64,000 nucleotides of DNA from Xanthocytophaga flava (GCF_030068545.1 NZ_JASJOR010000012.1:186001-250000); one strand, 5' to 3'. Shown: positions 1 through 8,433, counted from the stretch's first letter. Translations and numbers: made by a program. Notes: generated from the letters alone by a model not told the origin.

Positions 1-82
1 GTAGTTTGAATATTTTTGGATGCTGCTTTGAAGTTGGGTATCTTTAGGGTATAAAATTACAACTCTAAATCGAAGCATTCCT

Positions 83-802
83 ATGTCAAAATATCATACT
101 AATTCAACTAGTATCCGCAAATACAGATCTAAATACTATCGCCTGAGAGCGTATGAAGCTCGTTTGAATGAGCAGCTTCATCACATGAAGAAACGAATCA
201 GACAAATCCAGCAGGATGAAGAGCAATCTCTTGCCACTCAAGCCATTCTTGTTGTGTTACTGGCACATGCAACCCAGCGAAAAGCCAAACTGGAAGTCCA
301 ACCAGCTTCTAAAGAAAGAAATAAGCAACTCAAAAAAGCGGAAAAAGAATTTAAAGAAGTCAATGCGAAATACAAACGCAATGAATACCATCTGGCTGTA
401 CTGGAAAAGAAAAAGGATAAAGACAATGCAGCTAAGTATATCCTCAAAGAAGCCAAACGGGATGATGTGACAGTCCGTATTCAGGCTGCGTATAAGACAT
501 GGAAAAAGTTTGAACAGATCGAACAGCAGGAAGAAGCTGATTTTAATGCTTTCAAAGTGGTGCAGCTAGCTAAAAAAGAAGAGAGTACTATAGCTGTAAA
601 TCAGGTTGTTAGTCCGTTTAATGCCAAAGTGCATTTATCTCCACGGATAGTTTCTCTGGTTCAATCGCACAGACAACCTCTACAAAATAACAATTCCAGA
701 CAACATGTCTGCCTGCCTGTAAGAATGCAGACTGTCACACTATCTGAAATCGGGCAATTACAAAGGAACCTGAAAAAAGCAGAGAGTAAGGTGTTTATCT
801 AA
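83..802 (+). CDS. Lysine/glutamate-rich coiled-coil protein of unknown function
   Basis: I do not recognise this 239-residue protein. It is very rich in Lys, Glu, Gln and Arg, and residues 20-170 have the heptad-like spacing of a long alpha-helical coiled coil, with one more hydrophobic stretch near residues 50-63 that is too short and too close to charges to be a confident membrane segment. There is no signal peptide, so it is probably cytoplasmic. The C-terminal third (about 175-239) is less charged and probably disordered. It ends 5 bases before the convergent lipoprotein gene. A structural or nucleic-acid-associated role is possible from its basic charge but is not shown. Confidence 0.6.
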   Translation: MSKYHTNSTSIRKYRSKYYRLRAYEARLNEQLHHMKKRIRQIQQDEEQSLATQAILVVLLAHATQRKAKLEVQPASKERNKQLKKAEKEFKEVNAKYKRNEYHLAVLEKKKDKDNAAKYILKEAKRDDVTVRIQAAYKTWKKFEQIEQQEEADFNAFKVVQLAKKEESTIAVNQVVSPFNAKVHLSPRIVSLVQSHRQPLQNNNSRQHVCLPVRMQTVTLSEIGQLQRNLKKAESKVFI

Positions 803-807
803 CACAA

Positions 808-1356
808 CTACAGTTTGTATACCTGCCCGTTAATCCGGATTTCAGTGAAAGGCGGATTATTTTCAAAATATCCCCGGAAAAGAGAATTTCTGGATAGAAT
901 GCCTTTGCCTTTATGGAAGCTAATATCAAACATTGCATTTGATCTGCCACAAATTACACATAGATAACGGAATGTTATTTTGTCATTATCTCGTTCAATA
1001 ACAGTCGGTTCTTCCGGAGTGCCCGCAACCTTTTTGCCTTTTTTCATTCTAAAGTTAGCAATGGTTTTACTGTAGCCAGGTGCATTTTCATAGACTTGTA
1101 TCAGATTGAGATCTTTGTCAATTCTGATATAAAGGTTTCCTTCTCCTCCTAGGGGAGATTTTGTATACATCTGGTAGTATGTATGTCCATCAATGACTTT
1201 TGTATTCGTAATTTCCAGATAGTCGTTGTCATCTACTTTCCAGTAATTACCTACCTGAAGAGGAAAAAAATCAGCGCTAGCAATTGGATCAGGTTCTGTA
1301 TTCTTACAGGAGAATAGGAGGAGAGAGAGAATAGAAAAAAGTAAAATCCTTTTCAT
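808..1356 (-). CDS. Hypothetical lipoprotein
   Basis: The 182-residue product starts with a short basic-hydrophobic leader ending in the lipobox LFSC (Cys17), so it is expected to be lipid-anchored in the envelope. Just after the anchor it has the sequence FFPLQVGNYW, a motif I associate with small Bacteroidota lipoproteins of unknown role. The rest looks beta-rich. A CVIC pair lies about residues 134-137 and could be a disulphide or a metal site. The gene stands alone, convergent with the coiled-coil gene upstream. I assign no function. Confidence 0.65.
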   Translation of the reverse strand: MKRILLFSILSLLLFSCKNTEPDPIASADFFPLQVGNYWKVDDNDYLEITNTKVIDGHTYYQMYTKSPLGGEGNLYIRIDKDLNLIQVYENAPGYSKTIANFRMKKGKKVAGTPEEPTVIERDNDKITFRYLCVICGRSNAMFDISFHKGKGILSRNSLFRGYFENNPPFTEIRINGQVYKL

Positions 1357-1626
1357 AAAGCATTCATTTGTAAAATGATGAAATCAGTATACTTTTTGAA
1401 AGGAGTTGTGTGTAAACAGGTGAAATATCAGCAGTCATATTTCTGTCGACAGATCAGAAACAGAACCTGTTAGCTAAGCTAGTAAAAAGATTGATAGTAA
1501 CAAAAATGAAGTTAGTTTTTTAATGTATTTGGAAATAGTATATTTTGTTTTGAAACTACTATTGTTTGAATACTCTGGGATGTACTATTTTTATGTGAAT
1601 AATTGCTTATACACTTTCCTGTTTTT

Positions 1627-2624
1627 ATGTATCGCATACCACTAATTATTTTAGCCTGTATATGGACTCATCTTGCTCCTGTATATAGCCAGGATTCGCT
1701 TTCTTTTTCTTTAAAAGTTATTGAAGAATTACCACCTTTTAGTGTAAACATAAGTACAACTCCTTCTTTATGGGATTTTCAAATGCCCTTTGATTATGTA
1801 TCTCAATCACCAGATAAAGCAACAAAGAAGTTTGTCGAAAGTATCACTACTTGCTTCATAAAGAACCAGATTCACTCAATAACCAGAGATATAGTCAACT
1901 CATATATGCATTGTAGGCAGAAAACAAGCTGGAAGAAGCAGAAAGAGCGTGTTTGAAAATCATCCATTCATCTGATCCCTATTATACAGACACTTATTAC
2001 TATCCCTCTGATATTGCCGGCGATACTACTGTTGGATCATATGGTTATGGGAGTTTTACGACAGATCACCGAAATGCCGCTGCTATTCTTCTGACGAAGA
2101 TTTGTTTGAAGCAACAAAGATTTAAGGATGCCTATCAGTATCTGGAAGATGCTGTTAAAAAATATAAGGCTACATACACCTGTGGAACAGGATTCTTGCA
2201 GCAGAAGAATGAATATGATTTTCTATATGCGAGTTGTTATGAAGGTTTAAGCCAGTATAAACAGGTATTGGAGCTATTACTTCCCGAATGTCTGAATCGC
2301 CATGATGAGATAAGTGTTCGGGTGATAAAAAAGTTATTTACACCCAAAGCTATTGCAGATAGTTTGCAGAAAGCAGAGCAATCTATGCAATTTTTTTTGG
2401 ACACCTTGCCTTCTTATTTTTACAGTACACATTTTGCTACATCAGATAATGCTGAAAGAACAGATACAATTGTTTTTTATTCAGGAGTAGCTACAATGAC
2501 TTTGTTTGGTAAATCTATTCAATTAGATGCATCTGGCATCAAAAATGGTGAACATGCCACTCGTGAATATTTTATTCGCAAGTTCAGGAAATCCAGTTTT
2601 TACAGTGAATTAGACTCAGAGTAA
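1627..2624 (+). pseudogene. Broken secreted TPR-like protein gene (frameshift plus stop)
   Basis: An N-terminal piece starting at ATG 1627 (a TTG lies in frame at 1603) encodes a signal peptide ending VYSQ and about 80 residues, then runs out of frame and stops at 1956. A second piece in the +3 frame reads on to 2624. Read in that frame, the DNA from about 1857 gives HKEPDSLNNQRYSQLIYAL, then a TAG at 1914-1916, then AENKLEEAERACLKII, which looks like one helical-repeat segment interrupted by a stop. Reconstruction therefore needs one frameshift between about 1818 and 1870 and one readthrough. The second half contains further helical hairpins resembling TPRs. Two lesions argue for real decay rather than one sequencing error, although the downstream 223 residues could still be translated from the ATG at 1953. 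Confidence 0.55.
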
Positions 2625-2647
2625 AATCATTCAGACAATTTTATATT

Positions 2648-3151
2648 ATGGCAAAATGTATGGTGGCAATCTTTATTGGAGCCATGTTCTTAGTCGCAGG
2701 TTGTCGACAAGAGACTAAGGATACAGATGCATCAAAGACAAATGTGCAGACAACACTCGATACAACTAAAGCAAAACTGGCAAAGTTGATTAATCTGAGT
2801 GTATTTAAGCCTACTCATGTAAAATATTACTACACATTTATTGATAACTCCGGGCAAAACGAACGACTATCTGTACCAGGGCCTTCAGATAGTTATTTAC
2901 AGGCTGTTTTGTATTTTGATACTGTTACATTTGATAGTTTACAAAAACGCTATCATACAATAGAATATACTTCTCCAGGTTATACTTTCCAGGAGTTTGA
3001 TTTTGACTGGCTGGATGCTACAGCCAAAGAAGAGTTGCATAAAAGTGATACAAGCTATCATGGGCATAGGGATTACTTTTTTGGACTGGGACCAACAGGA
3101 AAATTGTGGTTTCTCAATAACAAAGTTCTATTGATGAAAAGCTCGAATTAA
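2648..3151 (+). CDS. Hypothetical lipoprotein
   Basis: This 167-residue protein has a leader ending LVAGC, giving a lipidated Cys19, followed by a Thr/Asp/Lys-rich linker and a domain of unknown type rich in Tyr, Asp and Phe. It begins 23 bases after the broken TPR-like gene on the same strand, so the two may have formed one transcription unit. It resembles small immunity- or inhibitor-type lipoproteins only in size and layout. I see no catalytic motif and propose no function. Confidence 0.6.
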   Translation: MAKCMVAIFIGAMFLVAGCRQETKDTDASKTNVQTTLDTTKAKLAKLINLSVFKPTHVKYYYTFIDNSGQNERLSVPGPSDSYLQAVLYFDTVTFDSLQKRYHTIEYTSPGYTFQEFDFDWLDATAKEELHKSDTSYHGHRDYFFGLGPTGKLWFLNNKVLLMKSSN

Positions 3152-3241
3152 TGTGTAGATATTCAGATCTTTATAGGTAGATAAGTGTGTTTCTTTTTAT
3201 CTTGTAGTGAATCATGGTTTTTACTCATAAACTACAATCCT

Positions 3242-3838
3242 ATGAACCTGTCTGCTACATTATCCCATCATTTCAATCTGATACAAAGCACTGCCTACTT
3301 TATCAGGAAACATTTTTTGGTAGTCGTCAGTCTTAGCCTCATTGCTGCCTTTGGCAGAGTTATTCAATTGGGAGGATTTGGTGCAATAAGTACATGGTTG
3401 CATATCGTGCTGGAGGTTGTAATCGAATCTGCCCGTATTCTCTTATGTATATATGTATTAGGATTTGCCAATGTAAAGAATGGTCTGCTGCGTATAAAAC
3501 GATTCTTTACAAGCAAAGGCAATCGCAAGCAACAATGGAGAACCGCTGTTCAAAAGTTTAAGCAACAATGGATATCCCTTGTATTCAATTTAATATTGTT
3601 TATGGTTATTGCCTGGGTTTTTAACTATCTGATAGATCAGGCTGCTTATGAGACCTGCTTTTATTTAAAATTGAAAGAAGGTGGTATTCTGGTTAGCTCT
3701 GCTTCTGAATGGACAATACTTTTGTTTCTAAAGAACTTGTCTGTAATTCCCTTTACGTTGATTTTTGAGACCTTGCTATTGCTTTGGCTTACCAATAAGT
3801 TTGACAGGCTTCAGCACAATGCCCAGCCTGGCTATTAA
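3242..3838 (+). CDS. Hypothetical integral membrane protein
   Basis: The 198-residue product has about four hydrophobic segments (near residues 22-42, 52-78, 112-135 and 162-188), separated by a basic cytoplasmic loop rich in Lys and Arg around residues 80-110. I chose ATG 3242 over an in-frame GTG at 3185, because the GTG version adds a Cys/Ser-rich leader with no membrane logic. It resembles the small membrane proteins often found in Bacteroidota but matches no family I can name. Its last four bases overlap the convergent lysR gene end. Confidence 0.6.
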   Translation: MNLSATLSHHFNLIQSTAYFIRKHFLVVVSLSLIAAFGRVIQLGGFGAISTWLHIVLEVVIESARILLCIYVLGFANVKNGLLRIKRFFTSKGNRKQQWRTAVQKFKQQWISLVFNLILFMVIAWVFNYLIDQAAYETCFYLKLKEGGILVSSASEWTILLFLKNLSVIPFTLIFETLLLLWLTNKFDRLQHNAQPGY

Positions 3839-4755
3839 TTCTCAACTTCATTCTGTAGAGGTAGCATTACTCTTTTGAATAGCTGTTTGATCCTCTCAAT
3901 CTCTTCCTGATACATTGTTTTTTTGCGGGTAGCAAAATAGAGCGTATTGGTTAGTTTGGGTGATCCCTCCCATATAAGCTTGATTTGTCCATTCCTGATT
4001 TCCTCCCGACAAAGGAAGTCAGGAATGACAGCCAGTCCTTTCCCTCCGGATAAACAACGCACAATAGAGTTTAAATTGGGAACAATGTAATTGGGTCTGA
4101 AATCCGGATGTTTTTTAAAGTTTAGCTGCCAGAAGCGAAACAGATGTTCCATATCTCCTGTAGTCCCATACCATTTTTGTTGTATGAGCCAATCCTGCAT
4201 GCTTTGTTTGTCTTTCTTTTTGACTAAGTGCTGAAAAGGCAAATCGTCTATATCCGCACCGCCTACAAGTACAAGCGTTTCAGATGAGAATGCTTCATGA
4301 TCAATCTGAGAGGACAAGCCTTGCTGGGGTGTAATGATGAGATCAAGTATTCCTTTTTCCAGATTATCCAGCATTTCAGGATAATCACCAAACCGGATAA
4401 TGACATTGAAGGGAAGTGATGAAATATACTGCTCCAATGTAATCTGAAATGTTTCAAAACACATCCCGATACTTACTGTAGGCGTATGTTTCTCGGTACT
4501 TTTCTGAAAGTTTTTTTCTGCCTCCTCCAGCTTCTGTAAAGGCTCACTGATAAAGTTATAGAAAATCTTTCCCTTTTCGGTAGGTATCATCTTACGACCT
4601 GTGCGTTCAAATAGCTTGTAGCCCATATAACTTTCCAGCGAGCTCAGATGTAGACTCACTCCCGGTTGGGAAATGAACAGGCTTTCAGCAGCACCACTCA
4701 GTGTGCCGGTTTTGTATATCGCTTTAAAGGTGCGGTACCATTCCAGATTTACCAT
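3835..4755 (-). CDS. LysR-family transcriptional regulator
   Basis: The 306-residue protein has the classical LysR N-terminal winged helix-turn-helix in residues 1-62, including TGTLSGAAESLFISQPGVS and the LFERTGRK wing, and a periplasmic-binding-protein-like effector domain from about residue 90 to 295. LysR regulators usually act as tetramers and control a divergent gene. Here the divergent neighbour is mdaB, 96 bases away, and the spacer carries three CTGATAC half-sites. A quinone, oxidant or electrophile is a plausible effector, given the target enzyme. The length is normal for the family. Confidence 0.9.
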   Translation of the reverse strand: MVNLEWYRTFKAIYKTGTLSGAAESLFISQPGVSLHLSSLESYMGYKLFERTGRKMIPTEKGKIFYNFISEPLQKLEEAEKNFQKSTEKHTPTVSIGMCFETFQITLEQYISSLPFNVIIRFGDYPEMLDNLEKGILDLIITPQQGLSSQIDHEAFSSETLVLVGGADIDDLPFQHLVKKKDKQSMQDWLIQQKWYGTTGDMEHLFRFWQLNFKKHPDFRPNYIVPNLNSIVRCLSGGKGLAVIPDFLCREEIRNGQIKLIWEGSPKLTNTLYFATRKKTMYQEEIERIKQLFKRVMLPLQNEVEN

Positions 4756-4773
4756 AGTTAAAGTATTATAATT

Positions 4774-4840
4774 CTGATACGAAGGTATAATTTAAGTTAT
4801 TTTACTGATACATATAGCTGTAGTATTTTTGTATCAGTAA
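4774..4840. promoter_or_regulatory. Operator and promoter between lysR and mdaB
   Basis: The 10-base sequence TTACTGATAC (4802-4811) is repeated in inverted orientation as GTATCAGTAA (4831-4840), and a third half-site CTGATAC lies at 4774-4780 nearer lysR. The mdaB promoter fits TTTA (4801-4804), N19, TATTTTTG (4824-4831), close to the Bacteroidota consensus. The two inverted half-sites therefore sit exactly on the -33 and -7 elements, the geometry expected for repression or for LysR-type switching. The binding protein is inferred to be the divergent LysR. Confidence 0.6.
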
Positions 4841-4851
4841 ACAAAACAGAT

Positions 4852-5460
4852 ATGAAAAAGATATTCATTATAAACGGAGGGCAGTCATTTGCGCATTCAG
4901 GCGGACAGTTTAACGAAACTCTTACTGCTGTTACAGAAACATTCTTCAAAAACCAGCCTGGCTTTGAAGTAAAAACGACCCATGTGAGTGAAAATTATAA
5001 TCCGAAAGAGGAGGTAGAAAAATACAAATGGGCTGATATAGTAATTTATCACACACCTGTCTGGTGGTTTCAGTTGCCTCATGGATTCAAAAAATACATT
5101 GATGTTGTCTTTACAGAAGGACACAACAACGGGATTTATCGCAGTGATGGACGTTCTTCTCAGAATCCAGCTATTAACTATGGCACAGGAGGGTTATTAC
5201 ATGGCAGACAATATATGCTGACTACTTCATGGAACGCCCCCAAGGAGGCTTTTACACTACCCAATGAATTTTTCATGGAAACCAGTGTAGACAATGGCCC
5301 TTTATTTGGCTTTCACAGAATGAATGCCTTTACGGGCATGAATCCTCTGGAAAGCTTTCATTTTCATGATGTGGAGAAAAACGCAGACATAAAACGGGAT
5401 ATGATAGCCTATACCCAACATCTGGAAAAGCTCTTTGTTTCCACTGAGGTGGTTAGCTAA
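4852..5460 (+). CDS. mdaB: NAD(P)H-dependent quinone oxidoreductase, MdaB family
   Basis: The 202-residue product is a flavodoxin-like-fold oxidoreductase of the MdaB (modulator of drug activity B) type, which reduces quinones by two electrons using FAD and NAD(P)H in the cytoplasm. Supporting sequence includes the N-terminal strand IFIINGGQSF, the segment WADIVIYHTPVWWFQLPHGFK near residues 60-80, and the late TSWNAPKEAF and FHFHDV segments. The length matches the family. It is divergent from a LysR gene and preceded by a promoter overlapped by inverted repeats, so induction by quinones or other electrophiles is likely. It is monocistronic as far as I can see. Confidence 0.88.
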   Translation: MKKIFIINGGQSFAHSGGQFNETLTAVTETFFKNQPGFEVKTTHVSENYNPKEEVEKYKWADIVIYHTPVWWFQLPHGFKKYIDVVFTEGHNNGIYRSDGRSSQNPAINYGTGGLLHGRQYMLTTSWNAPKEAFTLPNEFFMETSVDNGPLFGFHRMNAFTGMNPLESFHFHDVEKNADIKRDMIAYTQHLEKLFVSTEVVS

Positions 5461-5593
5461 GCAGAACTTGGAAAGTAACTAAAAGGACTATACAGAAATG
5501 AGGGAAGAGAAAATTCTAATCCGTATTTATCTGAATAGTAAAAAGGCATAGGATTCGTTTTTTAATAAGGCTGTCAGGAAACATGTGTAATAG

Positions 5594-6064
5594 CTAATCT
5601 TTAATACTATGCGTCCACGAGCCTCCCAGGAATAGTTTTGGTCGTTTGATGAAATCTTTGCTATCCTTGTTAAGTTTGATGGTATCAGATTGGTTGATTA
5701 TAAAAACCTGACCAAACGTCGGGAATGCGGCTAAGAAGCGGCTTTCAATCACTGCTCCATGATTGGCTTTAAGAATGAATGAATAGGTTCTGACAACTGT
5801 ATCCCAGTTGGCCATTGGGATTACAATAGGAGGCAAGTCGTTATCTTGCACCATTAAATTAAAAGTCTTTATCGAGTCGCGGATGCAAAGGTTGTACTGT
5901 GACTGGCCACTATCACCAGGAAACCTGAAATTAGCTGGATAAAGGACTTGAATGGTTTTATCTTGGTTTGTCTTGTTGTGTATTGCTACACCAATGCCTG
6001 GATCACATGAATACAAACAGGATAGTAAGAGCATGATAACTCCTGCAATTTTTTTGTTTCTCAT
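5594..6064 (-). CDS. Hypothetical lipoprotein
   Basis: The 156-residue product has a leader with two candidate lipidation sites, LLSC (Cys16) and LYSC (Cys20); the second fits the spacing best. The mature part is probably a small beta-sandwich: it has alternating hydrophobic strands and ends in a basic segment. No catalytic residues or family motif are evident. It stands alone between mdaB (convergent) and a hairpin. I propose no function. Confidence 0.6.
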   Translation of the reverse strand: MRNKKIAGVIMLLLSCLYSCDPGIGVAIHNKTNQDKTIQVLYPANFRFPGDSGQSQYNLCIRDSIKTFNLMVQDNDLPPIVIPMANWDTVVRTYSFILKANHGAVIESRFLAAFPTFGQVFIINQSDTIKLNKDSKDFIKRPKLFLGGSWTHSIKD

Positions 6065-6110
6065 TCGTATGATATCAGTTTAAGAAAAAGAGGTTAAAAA
6101 GTAATCACAA

Positions 6111-6155
6111 TACTCCAGCGCCTACAGCCTTTTCAAAAGTGTAGACGCTGGGGTA
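6111..6155 (-). terminator. Hairpin, probable terminator
   Basis: A 16-base arm at 6111-6126 pairs with 6140-6155 with one mismatch and one G-T pair, and the loop can extend the stem through CTTTT/AAAAG. It lies just downstream of the minus-strand lipoprotein gene that starts at 6603. The U-rich tail on the minus strand is weak, so termination is probable rather than certain. Confidence 0.45.
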
Positions 6156-6198
6156 TTTACTTATATCCCCAATCCCTTGTATTGGGAAAAAGAGTGGT

Positions 6199-6603
6199 TT
6201 ATTTCAGAGAACGAACAGTTACATGATCTTCTTCGCCCATTTTCCATACTTCTCCTGTAATCTGAATAGTTTCTCCCACCTTTACAGCCCGATATTGACT
6301 TGCATTTTCTTTCAGATTGGCGTGGCTAACTGTAGCAAAATATGTTTTGTTGTCACTGGTTACTAGCTTGGCTGTATAACCATCCTTGCCTGGTGTTACT
6401 TCTTTTACTTCTCCCGAAATAGATTCAAGCTGGGTTTTTGTACTGTCTTCTGTGGCAGTAGAAGCTGTTGTATCCTCTACTAGTGTGGCTACTGTGTCTG
6501 CAGTCGATTCTGTTGTTGCTGTCGACTCTTCAGTGTGTGAAGCACAACTTGCAGCAAAAGCCAGCATTGCTACAAAAGACATACTTCTGAAATACTGTTT
6601 CAT
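6199..6603 (-). CDS. Small lipoprotein with OB-like C-terminal domain
   Basis: I place the start at ATG 6603, because from there the leader (FAASC, Cys20) is a good lipobox; the longer version adds 23 residues that would spoil it. The mature 134-residue precursor has a Thr/Ser/Glu/Asp-rich flexible linker (about 21-60) and a compact C-terminal domain (about 65-134) with strands ISGEVKEV, YTAKLVT and IQITGEVW. These resemble an OB-fold-like barrel of the kind seen in small envelope proteins. Its role is unknown. It is followed by a hairpin. Confidence 0.6.
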   Translation of the reverse strand: MKQYFRSMSFVAMLAFAASCASHTEESTATTESTADTVATLVEDTTASTATEDSTKTQLESISGEVKEVTPGKDGYTAKLVTSDNKTYFATVSHANLKENASQYRAVKVGETIQITGEVWKMGEEDHVTVRSLK

Positions 6604-6814
6604 AATTGAATGTGAAAAATGAAAAATAAAATAGGGTACAAAGGTATAACAAAAAACAGCTAAGTTTTTCAAATCGGATGCTGCAAAACTCTTATATAAA
6701 CTTAGGTGCTATTCCTGAGCCTTTTATCTTGTTATCTGTCCAGGTATGTTATTCTATGTAGTCTAATTTAGTATCAAATTACCATGAGATACTTGATCTT
6801 AAAGAAACAATAAC

Positions 6815-7104
6815 ATGAATAAGAAGTTATGGTACAATCAGAACGAAGCAGGCCACATAAATCAGGAAGCAACTATTACCTTAAAAGACAATGGGCAAGG
6901 AATTGAAGATGCATACAAAGAAAAAATTTTTGCTATGTTCTTTCGTGCATCAGAAAGAACGGATGGTTCAGGGCTTGGTTTATACATTGTTAAACAAGCG
7001 ATAGAACGAATGGGGGAAAGATTATGCTTATGAGCGAAATAGATAAAGGGACTACTTTTACTATCATTTTACCTAATCTCAAACCCACAATTGGTAGTAT
7101 GTAA
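6815..7104 (+). pseudogene. Histidine-kinase C-terminal fragment, frameshifted
   Basis: The reading frame from 6815 carries the ATP-binding signature of a sensor kinase: DNGQGI (N/G1 box), a KIFAMFFRAS segment and GSGLGLYIVKQA (G2 box). It stops early at 7033. In frame 1 the sequence continues as LMSEIDKGTTFTIILPN to a stop at 7102-7104, which is the normal kinase C terminus. Restoring one G in the run of five G at about 7012-7016 joins the two. The fragment has no H-box, dimerisation or sensor region, since a stop lies in frame just upstream at 6800. It is a remnant of a kinase rather than a working one. Confidence 0.75.
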
Positions 7105-7603
7105 TCTTGCTTTAGCAGAAAATAAAAAAAGAACCGACAATGTATCGATTCTTTTCCTTTGACTAAACAAGAGCCCTTTCACGTCTCTAAATGACTCTAT
7201 TTAGCTCAATAACGTTATAATTGGATGATTGTTGTTTTAAGTGTCAGACTTATAGTCTGTGTTAGATCTTTTTAGTATAAGTGGTAACGAATCAGTCCAA
7301 ATGGTGATTGCCAGAATTGGAGGCATTTAATGCTTCTTTTTCTGAACGGTTTTGAAATACAAGAAAACCATTTACCAATAGGAAAGATACAATAGCGGCG
7401 GCAGTCATCATAGTTGTAGTAATTAAGAATGTTTTATAGACGTGCAAAATCTATACCAAATTTTAATAGTTAATGGCGGTTGTATGAAAAGGTAACCTGT
7501 TTTCACAGGAAGAAAAATAGTATTTTTGATTCTATAACGTAAGATGTAGAGATGTATTATGCTGATAGACAGAGAAAGTGATAATTTTGCTTTGTATAAA
7601 TTC
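7105..7603. other. 499-base spacer with one tiny ORF
   Basis: This stretch between the kinase remnant and the Cas2-like candidate is AT-rich. An 86-residue minus-strand frame (7423-7683) overlaps the next gene and has low-complexity composition, so I do not call it. The one thing worth recording is the short membrane-peptide ORF at 7292-7411, listed separately. I see no strong promoter or terminator here. Confidence 0.5.
7292..7411 (-). CDS. Possible 39-residue single-pass membrane peptide
   Basis: A minus-strand frame from ATG 7411 (a second ATG follows immediately) encodes 39 residues: a hydrophobic helix MTAAAIVSFLLVNGFLVF and then a polar tail ending NHHLD. An in-frame TTG further upstream could extend it to about 51 residues. 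The helix-then-charged-tail layout is typical of small membrane proteins. It is also short enough to arise by chance, and nothing else supports it. Confidence 0.3.
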   Translation of the reverse strand: MMTAAAIVSFLLVNGFLVFQNRSEKEALNASNSGNHHLD

Positions 7604-7903
7604 TTATAAAGTTGGTTGTGTGCCTTGTATGGCAGCCCAGGATGATAGCGGAAAAGAAACAGCAAATACACGAATAACTTCAATCTTGGGCGATGTAGTC
7701 AGATTTTGCATCTGAATAATATCGTGTAGGTCTTTTAACGCCTTTTTGGGAGTCAGGGTTTCCTTATCATGCCAAAGAGTTTTGTTGGGAAGATAATAAA
7801 CTGTATTATCAGAAATAAACTGGTCTTTGTATCCTTTCTTTTTTAGTTCCTGCTTAACGATTTTATTATCTGAACTGATGTCGTAAGTTAGTAAGATTCC
7901 CAT
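7604..7903 (-). CDS. Small protein with Cas2-like ferredoxin-type layout
   Basis: The 99-residue protein starts MGILLTYDISSDN, which resembles the first strand and Asp (here Asp8) of Cas2-type and related small nuclease-fold proteins. The order that follows is helix (KIVKQELKKKGY), strands, helix (PKKALKDLHDII) and strand (KIEVIRVFAVS), consistent with a beta-alpha-beta-beta-alpha-beta fold. There is no cas1, CRISPR array or toxin-antitoxin partner nearby, so a CRISPR role is not supported. It may belong to an uncharacterised stand-alone Cas2-like family. The homology is inferred from pattern only. Confidence 0.6.
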   Translation of the reverse strand: MGILLTYDISSDNKIVKQELKKKGYKDQFISDNTVYYLPNKTLWHDKETLTPKKALKDLHDIIQMQNLTTSPKIEVIRVFAVSFPLSSWAAIQGTQPTL

Positions 7904-7992
7904 TGTTTTGTATTGGTTGCGATTTTGATTGTCATTGCTATAGATTACAGAGAAACGGTTTGTATTCCCCCTAAAAAAATATGCCTGTATAA

Positions 7993-8026
7993 AAAAAAGA
8001 GCAAATAAGAATATCTGCTCTTTTTT
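7993..8026 (-). terminator. Rho-independent terminator, symmetrical
   Basis: AAAAAAGAGCA (7993-8003) pairs perfectly with TGCTCTTTTTT (8016-8026) around a 12-base loop. Read on the minus strand it follows the His-rich protein gene (8141-8374) and ends in a T run, so it probably ends that transcript. The T run on the other strand makes it bidirectional. Confidence 0.65.
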
Positions 8027-8140
8027 AATTACTCTATGTTTTAATTTACGATTACTATATGTACGTAAATAAGTCTACAACTGGATTTTTACTTAACTGA
8101 ATCTGGGAAAAAAAATCCAAAATTTTATTGTAACGACTTG

Positions 8141-8374
8141 TTACTGACGGGAACTATCCGGATGATTATTGAGGTCGTTTTCCGGAGTCTGTGCATCTGG
8201 AGAATGTCCATGTTTATGGTCTCGCCAGTGATGACGTTTGTGCGAATCTTCATAACAATGATGGGGGTGATTATGCCATCTGTGCCAGTGAGCTGGACCT
8301 ACAAATGCTCGTAATGTCCCGAATGTAAGGGCTGCGGCAGTAAAGGCAATCAGAAATCTTGTGCTTCGTTTCAT
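8141..8374 (-). CDS. Small secreted histidine-rich protein
   Basis: The 77-residue product has an N-terminal hydrophobic leader (residues 5-24), probably a signal peptide or anchor, followed by a region very rich in His, Trp, Arg and Asp (about residues 28-60, with HWHRWHNHPHH near its start). Such runs commonly bind Ni, Zn or Cu. The tail is polar and Pro/Asn-rich. It is 59 bases downstream of a small membrane protein gene on the same strand, which also carries a His-containing basic stretch, so the two are probably co-transcribed. A metal-buffering or stress role is an inference. Confidence 0.6.
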   Translation of the reverse strand: MKRSTRFLIAFTAAALTFGTLRAFVGPAHWHRWHNHPHHCYEDSHKRHHWRDHKHGHSPDAQTPENDLNNHPDSSRQ

Positions 8375-8433
8375 AGTTATATATCTTTATTTTATGTGAA
8401 TAGAAATTTTGCTCTGTCAGAGGTCATATTCCT

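Noticed and set aside
1..82. Partial gene at the left edge
   Set aside because: The first 82 bases contain no open frame joined to a recognisable domain.
7423..7683. 86-residue minus-strand frame
   Set aside because: It overlaps the better supported 99-residue gene and has low-complexity, Leu/Tyr-rich composition typical of chance frames in AT-rich DNA.
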